Positions 51,727 through 61,018 of a stretch of DNA of 64,000 nt are shown piece after piece. The notes under the pieces are model-generated. The model was given only the letters and a program-made list of their open reading frames with translations, had not been told where the DNA came from and did no database searches. How positions within the stretch are numbered: position 1 is the first letter of the stretch; each line of letters starts with the position of its first letter. A program made the translations under genes and the position numbers. Location: NCBI GenBank assembly GCA_016715895.1, contig JADJXH010000003.1:682001-746000 (forward strand), given 5' to 3'. The stretch is from Flavobacteriales bacterium. GTDB lineage: Bacteria > Bacteroidota > Bacteroidia > Flavobacteriales_F > PHOS-HE28.

Positions 51727-52035
51727 TCAACCGATGGTGACCGAGCGGACGACCGCCCGGCCGCTGCGTTCGTTGAGCAGCTCGATCAGCCGGTCCTTCA
51801 TGTAACCGAGCTCCTGGCGCAGGGGGGCGTTGTCCACACGCACGTGAAGATGCCCGCGGCGCAGGGTGACGGCCGTGGTGTGCCGGGCGATGGGCCCTCC
51901 GGCCACCTCGTCCCACCAGCTGGCGATGTCGAGCTCATCGAGCTTCTCGCGCAGCCCGTAGGCATCGATCATGTCCCCGAGGGCGTCACCGAGCCTCCGC
52001 TCGTTCGACGGCCTCCATCCGGATGGCTTGCGCAT
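51727..52035 (-). CDS. DUF721 family protein (DciA-like)
   Basis: A 102-residue protein of the DUF721 family, some members of which (DciA) act as loaders of replicative helicase. Family core: RRLGDALGDMIDAYGLREKLDELDIASWWDEVAGGPIARHTTAVTLRRGHLHVRVDNAPLRQELGYMKDRLIELLN. The start at 52035 lies inside recF's 3' end, overlapping by 50 nt. The overlap and family suggest co-translation with recF and a link to replication, which is an inference. Confidence 0.9.
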   Translation of the reverse strand: MRKPSGWRPSNERRLGDALGDMIDAYGLREKLDELDIASWWDEVAGGPIARHTTAVTLRRGHLHVRVDNAPLRQELGYMKDRLIELLNERSGRAVVRSVTIG

Positions 52036-53122
52036 GGTCGAGGTGGAAGAACCGCACGTCGTGCGGCAGGCCGTCAAGGGCCTGGTGCAGCCGCCCGGCG
52101 TCCGTGTCGGTGATGAGGACCTGGCCGAAACGCCCCCCGCCCAGCAGGCGCAGCAGGTGACGCATCCGCTGGGGGTCGATCTTGTCAAAGATGTCATCCA
52201 GCATCAGCACGGGCTTCCGGCCCGTGCGCGCCGCGGTGAGGTCGAACTGGGCCAGCTTCAGGGCGATCAGGAAGGTCTTCTGCTGGCCCTGGGAGCCGAA
52301 CCGCCTGAGCGGCTGGCCATCGAGCAGGAAGTGCAGGTCATCCTTGTGCACGCCCGCCGTGGTGTACTGGGCGCTGCGGTCGCGGTCCCAGTGGGTGCGC
52401 AGCAGCACGTCCATCGGCTGTTCGTCCAGCGCGGAGCGGTACTCGAGCCCGACGGTCTCCGGGCCCGAGCTGATGCCTTGATAGTGTTCGAGCACCAGGG
52501 GAGTGAGCTCGGCGAGGAAGGCACGACGGCCGCGGTGCACGGTGGTGGCGTGCAGGGCCAGTTGCTCGTCCCAGGGTTCCAAGGCGGAGAGGGAACCTCC
52601 GCCCTGCTCGGCAAAGCGCTTCAACAGCACGTTCCGATGCCTGAGGGCCCGGTTGTAGCGCATCAGGGCATCGAGGTAGCTGCGGTCGAACTGGGCGATG
52701 AGCCCGTCCACGAAGCGGCGTCGCACCTCGCTACCCTCGAGGATGAGCTGCCCGTCGTACGGGGTGATCATCACCGCGGGCCAGCGGCCGATGTGGTCGC
52801 TGAGGCGTTCATACTCCTTGCGGTCGCGCTGGAACACCTTCTTGTGCTCCCGGCGTACGCTGCAGGCCAGTTCCACATCGCCCTCGGGCTCCTCCAGCAC
52901 GCCCTTCAGCAGGAACTGCTCCTCGCCATGGCGCACGGCATGCTGGTCGGTGGCGTCGAAATAGCTCTTGCACAGGGCGAGGTAGTGCACGGCGTCCAGC
53001 AGGTTGGTCTTGCCGGTGCCATTGGGCCCTACGAAGCAGTTGATCTCCGGGCCGAGCTGCAGCTCCGCCTGGGCATGGTTGCGGAACTGGAACACGGCCA
53101 GCCGGCGGAAACGGACCTTCAT
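51986..53122 (-). CDS. recF: DNA replication and repair protein RecF
   Basis: A 378-residue SMC-like ATPase that loads RecA at gaps. Walker A is GPNGTGKTN (residues ~32-40); Walker B/signature region FGSQGQQKTFLIALKLAQFDL and LMLDDIFDKID. Length matches family. ATG 53122 fits MKVRFRRL. TATCTTTG (minus, 53132-53139) ends 9 nt before it. It is divergent from the TPR protein and overlaps DUF721. Confidence 0.96.
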   Translation of the reverse strand: MKVRFRRLAVFQFRNHAQAELQLGPEINCFVGPNGTGKTNLLDAVHYLALCKSYFDATDQHAVRHGEEQFLLKGVLEEPEGDVELACSVRREHKKVFQRDRKEYERLSDHIGRWPAVMITPYDGQLILEGSEVRRRFVDGLIAQFDRSYLDALMRYNRALRHRNVLLKRFAEQGGGSLSALEPWDEQLALHATTVHRGRRAFLAELTPLVLEHYQGISSGPETVGLEYRSALDEQPMDVLLRTHWDRDRSAQYTTAGVHKDDLHFLLDGQPLRRFGSQGQQKTFLIALKLAQFDLTAARTGRKPVLMLDDIFDKIDPQRMRHLLRLLGGGRFGQVLITDTDAGRLHQALDGLPHDVRFFHLDHAQAIRMEAVERAEAR

Positions 53123-53200
53123 GGGGAGGCCCAAAGATAGGCGGGCCCCCCGGGGCCCGGGCACCGGGCGCGGCCTGTGGCCCACATCGATCGGGAACCT

Positions 53201-53208
53201 TATCTTCG
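53201..53208 (+). promoter_or_regulatory. -7 box (TATCTTCG) of the TPR protein gene
   Basis: One-base variant of the -7 consensus, 23 nt before the ATG at 53232, followed by CGCCGCTTTTT as at ndk. It lies in the recF/TPR divergent gap. Confidence 0.5.
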
Positions 53209-53231
53209 CGCCGCTTTTTGCCGAACCCATC

Positions 53232-53924
53232 ATGTCCACCAAGACCACGAGACCGGAGCAGGAACAGGCCGACATCGACCTGGGCCAGGCGTACTCCCGA
53301 GCCGAGCTTTTCCTGGAGAAGAACAAGGCGGCCGTCACCTACGGGGTGGTGGGCCTGCTGGTGGTGGTGGGCGGCCTGCTGGGCTATCGCAAGCTGTACG
53401 CCGAGCCGCGTGCCAAGGAGGCCAATGACCTGATCTGGAAGGCGCAGTACTACTTCGAGATCGATTCGCTGGACAAGGCCATCAACGGGGACGGCAACTA
53501 CTTCGGGTTCCAGTACATCGCCGACGAGTACGGCGACACCCCGGCGGGCGACCTCGCGCGCTTTTATCTGGGCACCTGCTACCTGCAGAAGGGCGAGTAC
53601 GAGACCGCCGTGTCCTACTATGAGGAGGCCGATGTGGAGGATGTGGTCCTGAAGGCGATGGCGGCCGGTGGCATCGGGGATGCCTACGTGGAGCTGGGCC
53701 GTGATCAGGACGCGATGAAGCAGTTCGAGAAGGCGGCGTCCATCACCACCAACGACTTCACCACGCCGATGTACCTGATGAAGGCGGGGATCCTGTATCA
53801 GCAGGCCGGTGACTGGAAAAAGGCCGCCAAGGCGTTCCGCCGGGTGGCGAACGACTTCCCCACCAGCCCGGATGCGAACACGGCCAAGAAGTACGCGGCC
53901 CGCGCCGAGGCGATGGCCGGCTGA
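53232..53924 (+). CDS. Membrane-anchored TPR-repeat protein
   Basis: A 230-residue protein with one membrane span near residues 34-52 (VTYGVVGLLVVVGGLLGY) and TPR-like repeats after it (ADEYGDTPAGDLARFYLGTCYLQKGEYETAVSYYEEADVED, ELGRDQDAMKQFEKAASITTNDF). The N-terminus is short and cytoplasmic; the TPR part is probably periplasmic. It resembles YfgM/tetratricopeptide anchors. ribH begins 2 bp after its stop. Role unknown. Confidence 0.88.
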   Translation: MSTKTTRPEQEQADIDLGQAYSRAELFLEKNKAAVTYGVVGLLVVVGGLLGYRKLYAEPRAKEANDLIWKAQYYFEIDSLDKAINGDGNYFGFQYIADEYGDTPAGDLARFYLGTCYLQKGEYETAVSYYEEADVEDVVLKAMAAGGIGDAYVELGRDQDAMKQFEKAASITTNDFTTPMYLMKAGILYQQAGDWKKAAKAFRRVANDFPTSPDANTAKKYAARAEAMAG

Positions 53925-53926
53925 GC

Positions 53927-54424
53927 ATGGCCACCGCACAGCATCACCTGAGCACCTACGACCCTTCCGGCGTCCCCACGGGCGCCGGTCGTCGTTTCGT
54001 GCTGGTGGTGAGCGAGTGGAACCGCGAGATCACCGACGCGCTCCGGCAGGGCGCCCGTCAGACCCTGCTGGTGCACGGGGCGGACCCTGCAGAGGTGATC
54101 GAGCATTGGGTACCCGGCAGCTACGAACTGGCGCTCGGGGCCCAGCTGGCTATCGCGGCGCACACCCCTGACGCCGTGATCGCCATCGGCAGCATCGTGC
54201 GGGGCGAGACGCCCCATTTCGAGTACGTGTGCCAGGCCACCGCGCAGGGCATCATGGACGTGAACCTGAGAACGGGCGTCCCGGTGATCTTCTGTGTGCT
54301 GACCGACAACGACATGCAGCAGGCGCGTGACCGCAGCGGCGGCCGCCACGGCAACAAGGGCGTGGACGCCGCGGTGGCCGCCTTGAAGATGGCGGCGTTG
54401 CGCAGCACCCTCCAGATCGGCTGA
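53927..54424 (+). CDS. ribH: 6,7-dimethyl-8-ribityllumazine synthase
   Basis: A 165-residue lumazine synthase, condensing the ribityl-pyrimidine with dihydroxybutanone phosphate to make the riboflavin precursor. The active-site His is H97 in VRGETPHFEYVC; SEWNREIT and VPGSYELALGAQ form substrate loops. Length is typical. It is in operon with the TPR protein (2 bp gap). ribD is at 39675 on the same strand. The 3' side faces a convergent T9SS gene, 19 bp away. Confidence 0.97.
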   Translation: MATAQHHLSTYDPSGVPTGAGRRFVLVVSEWNREITDALRQGARQTLLVHGADPAEVIEHWVPGSYELALGAQLAIAAHTPDAVIAIGSIVRGETPHFEYVCQATAQGIMDVNLRTGVPVIFCVLTDNDMQQARDRSGGRHGNKGVDAAVAALKMAALRSTLQIG

Positions 54425-54443
54425 GCGGCGTTCCGGAAGCGCG

Positions 54444-57400
54444 CTACCACACGACCAAGGGCCGCACCACGCGTGCGGACGGACCGGTCAGCACAACGGC
54501 ATACCGGCCGGGCGAGACCCCGGTCAGCTCCAACCGTTCCGGTATTCCGTGCATCAGGGTGCGGGGCTGGTCCACCACACTGCGACCCGCTGCATCCAGG
54601 AGCTGCACCCGCGAGGCGCCCGACCATGTCCCCACGGGCCGCAGCCAGACCGCGTCGTGCGCTGGATTGGGAAAGAGGTCGAAGGTGACCGGGGGGCGTT
54701 CGTCCACGCCGGTGAAGAGCACGGCCGACAGGTTGATGTTGTCCACATAAAGGTTGTTGCCCCAGTGGCCGCGGTCCTGGAAGGCCACGATCAACTCGGG
54801 CTGGCCGTCGTACGCGGCAAGGCTCACACTGTCCCTTCGCCACTGGGTGGCGGTGGGCACGAAGGGGTCCTGCAGGGAGGGCGCGGTGGCCAGGGCGTCC
54901 CCACCCTCCAGGTAGAGCAGGTCCCAGGTGAGGCCGCAATCGGTGCTGGCCAGCACGCCCAGGGTGTCGCTGTACTGACCGCCATAGCGCGAGTAGGCGA
55001 CATCAAAGGCCACGAAGGCGCCCTGCGCAGCAGAGAGGTCGAGCTTGCCGGTCCATACCTCTTCGTACGCCCCGCCCAGGTCCACGTCGTAGTTGTTGAA
55101 CCACATGCTGCGGGTGCTGCTGCCGAAACCGCCGGCCTGGTCGGTGATGGCCCAGGCGGAGGTGGTGCCGGCGTCCGAGCGGAATGTCCAATCCGAGCGG
55201 AAGGCTCCGGATTCGAAGCCTTCGACGACCGGTGCGGTGGTGCCGCCGACACTGCCCACCACGGCCGTGCGGACGCGGGTGTCGCTCACTCCGTTCTCCG
55301 TCACCGTGAGGGTGACGTCGTAGGTGCCGGGCGCGGCGTACACGACCACGGGATACTTGTCCGTGCTGGTGGCGGGGGTGCCGCCGGGGAAGCTCCAGGT
55401 GTACGTGGCACCCGGACCGGCCACGCTGTGATCGACGAAGCGCACACTGTCGCCCGGGCAGTAGAAGACGCCGAAGGCCGCCGCGAAGTCGGCGATCAGC
55501 GCGCTGGGCTCGAAGAGGGGGCGCTCCCACACGGCCAGGTTCCAGGTGGCCAGGCGTACCATACCGCCCTTGTAGAACGGGACGATGCGCAGCGGCTCGG
55601 TGCTCACCGGCAGCCCATCGCTCCACGGCGCCCAATCGGGCATGCTGTTGTTGCGGTAGAACACGCTGCCGTTCAGCATGGCCAGGTACACACCGCCATC
55701 CGTGCCGAACTGGGCGGCCATGCCCCAGATGCGTCGACCGTCCAGGGTGGAGGTGGTGAGGTTCGACCAGGTCGCCCCACCGTCGGTGCTTCGGTACACC
55801 TTGTTGCCGTTGGACCCGTTGGTGAACCCGATCCACAGGGTGCCGGCATCATCGCCGCTGAGGGTGAAGTAGAGCTCGCGCTGGTTCTGGGGAAGGGTGA
55901 GCTGGGTCCAGGTGTCCCCTCCGTCCGCGCTGCGCCACAGGCGGCTGCTGTTCCCGAGCTCCTGATGCACCACGAACACCTGGGGGTCGGCATAGCTCTG
56001 CTCGATCCACAGCACCTGGTTGCCGGTGCTGGGGCCGAAGGCATGCACCTCGGTCCAACTGCCACCGGCGTTGTCGCTGCGGTAGAGCTTGTTCTCCCGG
56101 CCCATCCAGGCCACGTTGAAGTAGCGGTGGTCGAAGAGGATCCGGGAGCTGTTGTTCACGAAGTAGCTCTCGTTGGGCCAGAGCGACACCCCGAAGGACT
56201 GGGGCGTTCCGGCCAGGGTCGTGGGCAGCACCCGTCCACCGATGTCGCTGTGGTACACCTTGCGCTCGTTGCTGTAGTTGGCATAGCCCGTGGCCGACTC
56301 GGCACCGCCGATCGCCAGGAACTCCCCTTCGGGATAGCCCTCATAATGGCCCATGTTGCCATTGTGGTAGCGTCCGCCCACGAGCACATCATCGTTCCAA
56401 CCCTGATCGAAGCCCCAGAGGTTGCCGGCGCGGATGCCGCGGCACCGGCTCTGGTGCGTTTCCATCAGGTCGGTGCTGTGGTGGATCCCACCATCGTTGC
56501 TCAGCCAGACCTCCTCGCTCGCAGGCCCGGTGCGGTAGATGCGGATCTCCTGCATGTCCACATGCACATCGGGCACGTAGCCCACGTAGCCGGCCTTGGC
56601 GAAGTAGGTGACCCCGCCATCGTCGCTCTGCCAGAGGCTGAGCCCGCCGATCAGCACACGGTCCGCGTCCAGATGGCTGGCCACCATGGTCGTGTTGTAG
56701 TGGATCTGCGTGTAGTCGCCGTCGTCACCCACGAAGTTCATCAGGTTCGGATGCTGGGCCGTATAGGGCGCACCCACAAGGCCGTGCGGGTGGCTCCACG
56801 AAGTGCCACCGTTATCGCTGCGCCACAGGCCGACGAAGCCGTTGGTGACGATGGTGGCGCCGGGTTCCTGGTAGCCCACGAGCAGGGCGTAGATGCGCTC
56901 AGGGTCGGCCTCGGACACGGCCAGCTTGCCTCCCTCGATGGCGTAAAGCCCCTCCTCCCCGACCGGCGGCGCGAACCAGCCCTGGTCGTACAGGGTCCAG
57001 GTGGCACCGTGATCGGTGCTGCATTGGAAGCGGACCATGTCGAGGGCCGGCTCGAAATGCAGCGTGTACCAGATGGACGGATCGAACGGCTTGTGCAGGA
57101 TCGTCATGCACTCGTTGGGCAGCACTTCGTTCCAGGTGTCTCCGCCGTCGGTGCTGCGGTACAGACCCAGGTTGCAGGCGGCGAGCACGGTCTGCGGGGT
57201 GCTCGGGTCGAAGGCGATCTCCCACGCACTGATGTTGAGCGCAGTGAATGCGGGCTGACCGATCACCGCCCAGGTGGCTCCGCCGTCCGTGCTGCGCCAC
57301 AGCTCGTCGGCCGCGCTCATCAGCACGATGTCCGGGTCCGTCGGATGGATGCGGACGGCGCTCACGGCGCCCACGAGCAGGTCCGGGGTCACATGCTCCC

Positions 57401-57929
57401 AGTTCACGCCCTGGTCGACGGTCTTGTACAGGCCGCCGGATTCGGTGCCGCAGAAGAGGATGTCGGGGTCGGTGAAGCTGCGGTCGTGACAGTACACATT
57501 GGCCTGTTCGCTCAGCGGTGTCAGGCTGCCATCGGCCTTGAAGTGGATGTCAGGCCCCACGAAGGTCCAGCCGGCCCCTCCCCCTTTGGCACCGCCTCGT
57601 TCCGCCCTGATCTGCGCCGTGCGTTCTTGGCGCTCCTCAGGCGACAGGTGCTCCACCCTGCCCTGGGCGTTCAGCCGGGCCTGGCCGGCGCTGACCCAGC
57701 GCTTCAAGTACTGGGTGTGCACGGTCTTCTCGACCGGATGGGTGGCGGACCAGTCCTCATAGGCGGCCAACACGGCATGCATGTCCGCATCGGATGCGTA
57801 CATCAGCCGGGCCCAGTCCGGAAGGTCCGGATCATGGGTACGCAACGGTTTCAGGTGGCTTTGTGCCACAAGGGAGCCGGCCAGCAGAACGAGGAAGAGC
57901 GGCAGGCCGCAGGGAACGAAAGAGCGCAT
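54444..57929 (-). CDS. Large T9SS cargo protein with VPS10/BNR-type beta-propeller and PKD domain
   Basis: An 1161-residue exported protein. Signal peptide (1-22, LVAQ), an N-terminal helical part, then many BNR/sortilin-type propeller repeats with STDGGATW, STDGGDTWNEV, SADGGDTWTQL motifs through ~residue 800. A PKD domain follows near 820-900 (YCPGDSVRFVDHSVAGPGATYTWSFPGGTPATS), then a carbohydrate-binding-like region (GFESGAFRSDWTF), and a T9SS type A tail (FDLFPNPAHDAVWLRP). Surface adhesion or hydrolase role cannot be specified. ATG 57929 lies 3 nt after GACCTTCG. Confidence 0.92.
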   Translation of the reverse strand: MRSFVPCGLPLFLVLLAGSLVAQSHLKPLRTHDPDLPDWARLMYASDADMHAVLAAYEDWSATHPVEKTVHTQYLKRWVSAGQARLNAQGRVEHLSPEERQERTAQIRAERGGAKGGGAGWTFVGPDIHFKADGSLTPLSEQANVYCHDRSFTDPDILFCGTESGGLYKTVDQGVNWEHVTPDLLVGAVSAVRIHPTDPDIVLMSAADELWRSTDGGATWAVIGQPAFTALNISAWEIAFDPSTPQTVLAACNLGLYRSTDGGDTWNEVLPNECMTILHKPFDPSIWYTLHFEPALDMVRFQCSTDHGATWTLYDQGWFAPPVGEEGLYAIEGGKLAVSEADPERIYALLVGYQEPGATIVTNGFVGLWRSDNGGTSWSHPHGLVGAPYTAQHPNLMNFVGDDGDYTQIHYNTTMVASHLDADRVLIGGLSLWQSDDGGVTYFAKAGYVGYVPDVHVDMQEIRIYRTGPASEEVWLSNDGGIHHSTDLMETHQSRCRGIRAGNLWGFDQGWNDDVLVGGRYHNGNMGHYEGYPEGEFLAIGGAESATGYANYSNERKVYHSDIGGRVLPTTLAGTPQSFGVSLWPNESYFVNNSSRILFDHRYFNVAWMGRENKLYRSDNAGGSWTEVHAFGPSTGNQVLWIEQSYADPQVFVVHQELGNSSRLWRSADGGDTWTQLTLPQNQRELYFTLSGDDAGTLWIGFTNGSNGNKVYRSTDGGATWSNLTTSTLDGRRIWGMAAQFGTDGGVYLAMLNGSVFYRNNSMPDWAPWSDGLPVSTEPLRIVPFYKGGMVRLATWNLAVWERPLFEPSALIADFAAAFGVFYCPGDSVRFVDHSVAGPGATYTWSFPGGTPATSTDKYPVVVYAAPGTYDVTLTVTENGVSDTRVRTAVVGSVGGTTAPVVEGFESGAFRSDWTFRSDAGTTSAWAITDQAGGFGSSTRSMWFNNYDVDLGGAYEEVWTGKLDLSAAQGAFVAFDVAYSRYGGQYSDTLGVLASTDCGLTWDLLYLEGGDALATAPSLQDPFVPTATQWRRDSVSLAAYDGQPELIVAFQDRGHWGNNLYVDNINLSAVLFTGVDERPPVTFDLFPNPAHDAVWLRPVGTWSGASRVQLLDAAGRSVVDQPRTLMHGIPERLELTGVSPGRYAVVLTGPSARVVRPLVVW

Positions 57930-57968
57930 GGCCGAAGGTCGGGTCGCCGCCCGATCCCGGCAAGCGGC

Positions 57969-58850
57969 TCAGCAGGCCTTGAGGGTGTTCAGCAGCAGGC
58001 TGGTGATGGTCATGGGCCCCACGCCGCCGGGCACGGGTGCGATCCACGAACAGCGCGGGGCCACCGCGTCGAAGTCGACATCGCCGACCAGGCGGAAGCC
58101 GCTCTTCCGGGAGGCATCGGGGATGCGGTGGATGCCGACGTCCACCACGATGGCACCCTCCTTCACCATGTCGGCGGTGATGAACTCCGGCTTGCCGATG
58201 GCCACCACGAGGATGTCGGCCTGGCGGGTGATGGACGGCAGGTCGGTGGTGCGGCTGTGGGCCAGGGTGACGGTGCAGTTGCCGGGGTAGGCGTTGCGGC
58301 TCATGAGGATGCTCATGGGGGTGCCCACGATGTGGCTGCGGCCGATGACCACGCAATGGCGTCCTGCGGTCTCGATGTGGTAGTGCCGCAACAGCTCCAC
58401 GATGCCGCTCGGGGTGGCGGGCAGGAAGCCGGGCTGGCTCAGCACCATGCGGCCGAGGTTCTCCGGATGGAAGCCGTCGACATCCTTCCTGGGATCGACC
58501 GCCAGGGTCACCTTGTCGGCGTCGATGTGGGCGGGAAGCGGCAGCTGCACGATGAAGCCGTCGAGCTCCTTGTCCTTGTTGAGCTGCTTCACGCGGTGCA
58601 ACAGGTCCTCCTCGGTGATGGTCTCGGGAAGGGTGATGAGGGTGCTTCGAAAGCCGACTTCTTCGCAGGCCTTCACCTTGCTTTCCACGTAGGTGCGGCT
58701 CGCACCATCGCTGCCCACCAGCACGGCGGCGAGGTGCGGCGGGCGTCCCCGGCGGGCCTTGACGGCGGCGGCCTCTTCGGCGATCCGCGCGCGCAGGGCC
58801 TCGCTGCAGCGCCTGCCATCCAGCAACTGATGGGCCACCACCTCCGACAT
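57969..58850 (-). CDS. folD: Methylene-THF dehydrogenase / cyclohydrolase
   Basis: A 293-residue bifunctional enzyme that interconverts methylene-, methenyl- and formyl-tetrahydrofolate. Signatures: YVESKVKACEEVG (catalytic Lys near residue 58), LDGFIVQLPLPAHID, DVDGFHPENLGRM, VVIGRSHIVGTPMS (NADP site), and the closing PVPGGVGPMTITSLL. Length is standard. A TACCCTTG box lies 4 nt before the ATG. It is separated from the T9SS gene by 39 bp on the same strand. Confidence 0.97.
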   Translation of the reverse strand: MSEVVAHQLLDGRRCSEALRARIAEEAAAVKARRGRPPHLAAVLVGSDGASRTYVESKVKACEEVGFRSTLITLPETITEEDLLHRVKQLNKDKELDGFIVQLPLPAHIDADKVTLAVDPRKDVDGFHPENLGRMVLSQPGFLPATPSGIVELLRHYHIETAGRHCVVIGRSHIVGTPMSILMSRNAYPGNCTVTLAHSRTTDLPSITRQADILVVAIGKPEFITADMVKEGAIVVDVGIHRIPDASRKSGFRLVGDVDFDAVAPRCSWIAPVPGGVGPMTITSLLLNTLKAC

Positions 58851-58854
58851 GCCA

Positions 58855-58862
58855 CAAGGGTA
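58855..58862 (-). promoter_or_regulatory. -7-like box (TACCCTTG) abutting the folD start
   Basis: On the minus strand TACCCTTG, one base from TAnnTTTG, ends 4 nt (TGGC) before the folD ATG. Confidence 0.5.
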
Positions 58863-58909
58863 CGAGATCCCGGTAGTTCGCCGGAACGGACCCGGAGGGA
58901 TGGCCTGGT

Positions 58910-60742
58910 CTATCGTAATAGCCGGAGCTGGAGAGGCGCCACGTCGCCGGCTCGGTGCACGCGCAGCACGTAGGCGCCAGGGGCCAGGGCCGTGGCGTCA
59001 AATCGCCAGCGGTCCGCGCCGTGTGGCATCATCGGGACGGGAAGGACACGACCGCTTCCGTCCACCACATCAAGGCTCAGCACGGGGGCCGTGCCCGGGC
59101 TCAGCACCAGGTCCACCGGACCGTCCGCCGGATTGGGCACCAGCACGGCCGTGGCGCTGTGTCGCAGGTCCACGGCCACCACGCTGCTCAAGGTGGAGCT
59201 GCCGTCCAGGTCGCTCTGGCGCAGGCGGTAGTACAACAGCACGGGCGGGGCCTCGGCGTCGAGCGCCTCGTAGTGCATGGTCGTCTGCGCATCACCCGCA
59301 CCGGCCACGTGCGCCACCACGTTCCATTGCTCCAGGTCCTCGCTGCGTTCCACGGCAAAGCCCGCGTTGTCCTGCTCACTGGCCGTGGCCCAGGTCAGCC
59401 TCACGCGGGAGGGACCGATGGCCTCCGCGGTGAAGTGCAGCAGCTCCACGGGCAGCGGTGTGCTGAGGATGTTCGTCGTCCCCAGCGTGAACCGCCGGTT
59501 GTTCTGCAGCGCGCTCACCGCGGCGAAGCGGTACATCCCGCCCCCATCGTTGATCGCGCCGCTGATGGGCGTTTCATCGGCGAAGAGGCCATCGTTGTCG
59601 GTGTCGACCAGCAGGCGCAGTTCCGAGGTGGTCACGGAACCGAGACCGTTCAGGTCGAAGCTCATGTCCACGTTGCCCACGTTCACGGCGCTGCCGACCG
59701 CATCCACTTCGCTCACACGCCACACGCGCTGCCAGCGGCCCTGCACGCCGGTGGGCAGGTCGCCCACACCCCAGGTACCGAGAGCACCGCCATCATGGCC
59801 CCACAGCATGAACTCGTTGTCCTGAAGACCTGAATGGGCCGCCTTGTCGATGAGCACGATGCCACTTCCGCGACCGGCTGTCTGCAGGTCGCCCGCGTTC
59901 GTGCGCCCCAGGCCGGCCACATCATGGTCGTGGTCGCCATTGCCGGCGTCGTCCTCGTTGTAGATGTCGCCTGTGGCGAGGCTCCTGCCGTACTTGGCGG
60001 CCAGGTAGTTGTTCACGAGCAAGCGCTGTGTGGCGTTCAACCGAGCGTTGAAAGCGATCACCTCAGCGAGGTCGCCGTTCACCACGCGGCCGGTGGTGCC
60101 GCGCTCGTTGCCGATGTACAGCGGGTGGTTGTTCGTCTGCGGCGTCTTGCTCTCGTTGTCGGTGTGTATGCTCCCCGCGTTCTTGTACACATCACGCCCA
60201 ACGGTGGTGTTGTAGCTGTACTCGATCACATCGAACGCGGTGGTGGTCACCTGCCCGCCGGCCGAGCTGGGGAAGGTGCGGGTGCCGTCCGTATAGTAGG
60301 TCGGGGTGTGCACATTGCCGTCCAGGTAGCTCAGCATCTCGTAGTTCTCCTGGGAGTCGTTCCCCTTCACCATCCAGGCGTTGTAGTCCTTCAGCAGGTC
60401 GGCCGTCACCACGATGAAGAAGTGCCAGGCCGTCAGGTCGATGCTGCTGTGGTCGGCCACCCAGAGCTGGTCGTCGCTGCCGTCGAAATCGAGCGAGGGG
60501 TACCCGTTCACCGAACCGGTCACGTAGGCCGGCGTGGCGGTGGGGATGGTTCCGGGCAACACGGCGTGGTTGGCGTTGCCGCTCTGGTCGTTCCATTGGC
60601 TCACCGCCCCGCTGCTGTGGGTGACGCCGGCATCGGCACGCAACCAGAGCACATTGGTGGCACTGGTGCCCACGCCGCCGGGACCGGTCTGGGCGCACAG
60701 CATGGTGCTGCACAGCAGGAAGGGAATGGTGATGGCGCGCAT
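58910..60742 (-). CDS. T9SS cargo protein with LamG-like and DUF8202-like domains
   Basis: A 610-residue secreted protein. Signal peptide (1-18, LCAQ), then a concanavalin/LamG-like domain at ~30-240 (NVLWLRADAGVTHSSGAVSQWNDQSGNANHAV; YNTTVGRDVYKNAG; LAEVIAFNARLNATQRLLVNNYLAAKYG). A DUF8202-like region follows (DHDVAGLGRTNAGDLQTAGRGSGIVLI), a FN3-like domain near 430-510 (VRLTWATASEQDNAGFAVERSED), and the T9SS tail (VLVPNPADGPVDLVLSPG). It likely binds glycans at the surface; inferred from folds only. The 276 bp to its right hold no supported gene. Confidence 0.9.
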   Translation of the reverse strand: MRAITIPFLLCSTMLCAQTGPGGVGTSATNVLWLRADAGVTHSSGAVSQWNDQSGNANHAVLPGTIPTATPAYVTGSVNGYPSLDFDGSDDQLWVADHSSIDLTAWHFFIVVTADLLKDYNAWMVKGNDSQENYEMLSYLDGNVHTPTYYTDGTRTFPSSAGGQVTTTAFDVIEYSYNTTVGRDVYKNAGSIHTDNESKTPQTNNHPLYIGNERGTTGRVVNGDLAEVIAFNARLNATQRLLVNNYLAAKYGRSLATGDIYNEDDAGNGDHDHDVAGLGRTNAGDLQTAGRGSGIVLIDKAAHSGLQDNEFMLWGHDGGALGTWGVGDLPTGVQGRWQRVWRVSEVDAVGSAVNVGNVDMSFDLNGLGSVTTSELRLLVDTDNDGLFADETPISGAINDGGGMYRFAAVSALQNNRRFTLGTTNILSTPLPVELLHFTAEAIGPSRVRLTWATASEQDNAGFAVERSEDLEQWNVVAHVAGAGDAQTTMHYEALDAEAPPVLLYYRLRQSDLDGSSTLSSVVAVDLRHSATAVLVPNPADGPVDLVLSPGTAPVLSLDVVDGSGRVLPVPMMPHGADRWRFDATALAPGAYVLRVHRAGDVAPLQLRLLR

Positions 60743-61018
60743 GGGTCGGCTTCTTCGCGGACCCTCCTACGCGCGATGGATGGGGCAGGTTATCCTGAGC
60801 GCGAGCCAGGAGGCCACACCCCCTGGGCGACCCACATGCTCCTCCAGGAAGACCTCCAGAGACAGACCTCGATCCCGGCGAATGCCCGGTCATGGCGGTC
60901 GTGGGTCACCATGCAGGTGCATCCGGCATCCGCCGCCGGGAAGCACCGGAGGCCATTCCGTTACCCTTGATGCGCAGGATCATCAAGGAGCTCCTCGCAG
61001 AGCCAGCATCGAAAAACG

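Noticed and set aside
54549..58973. A very long open frame (about 1470 codons) on the plus strand across the T9SS propeller and folD genes
   Set aside because: It is antisense to two well-supported genes and has no family features; long antisense frames are expected at this GC with G/C-ending codons.
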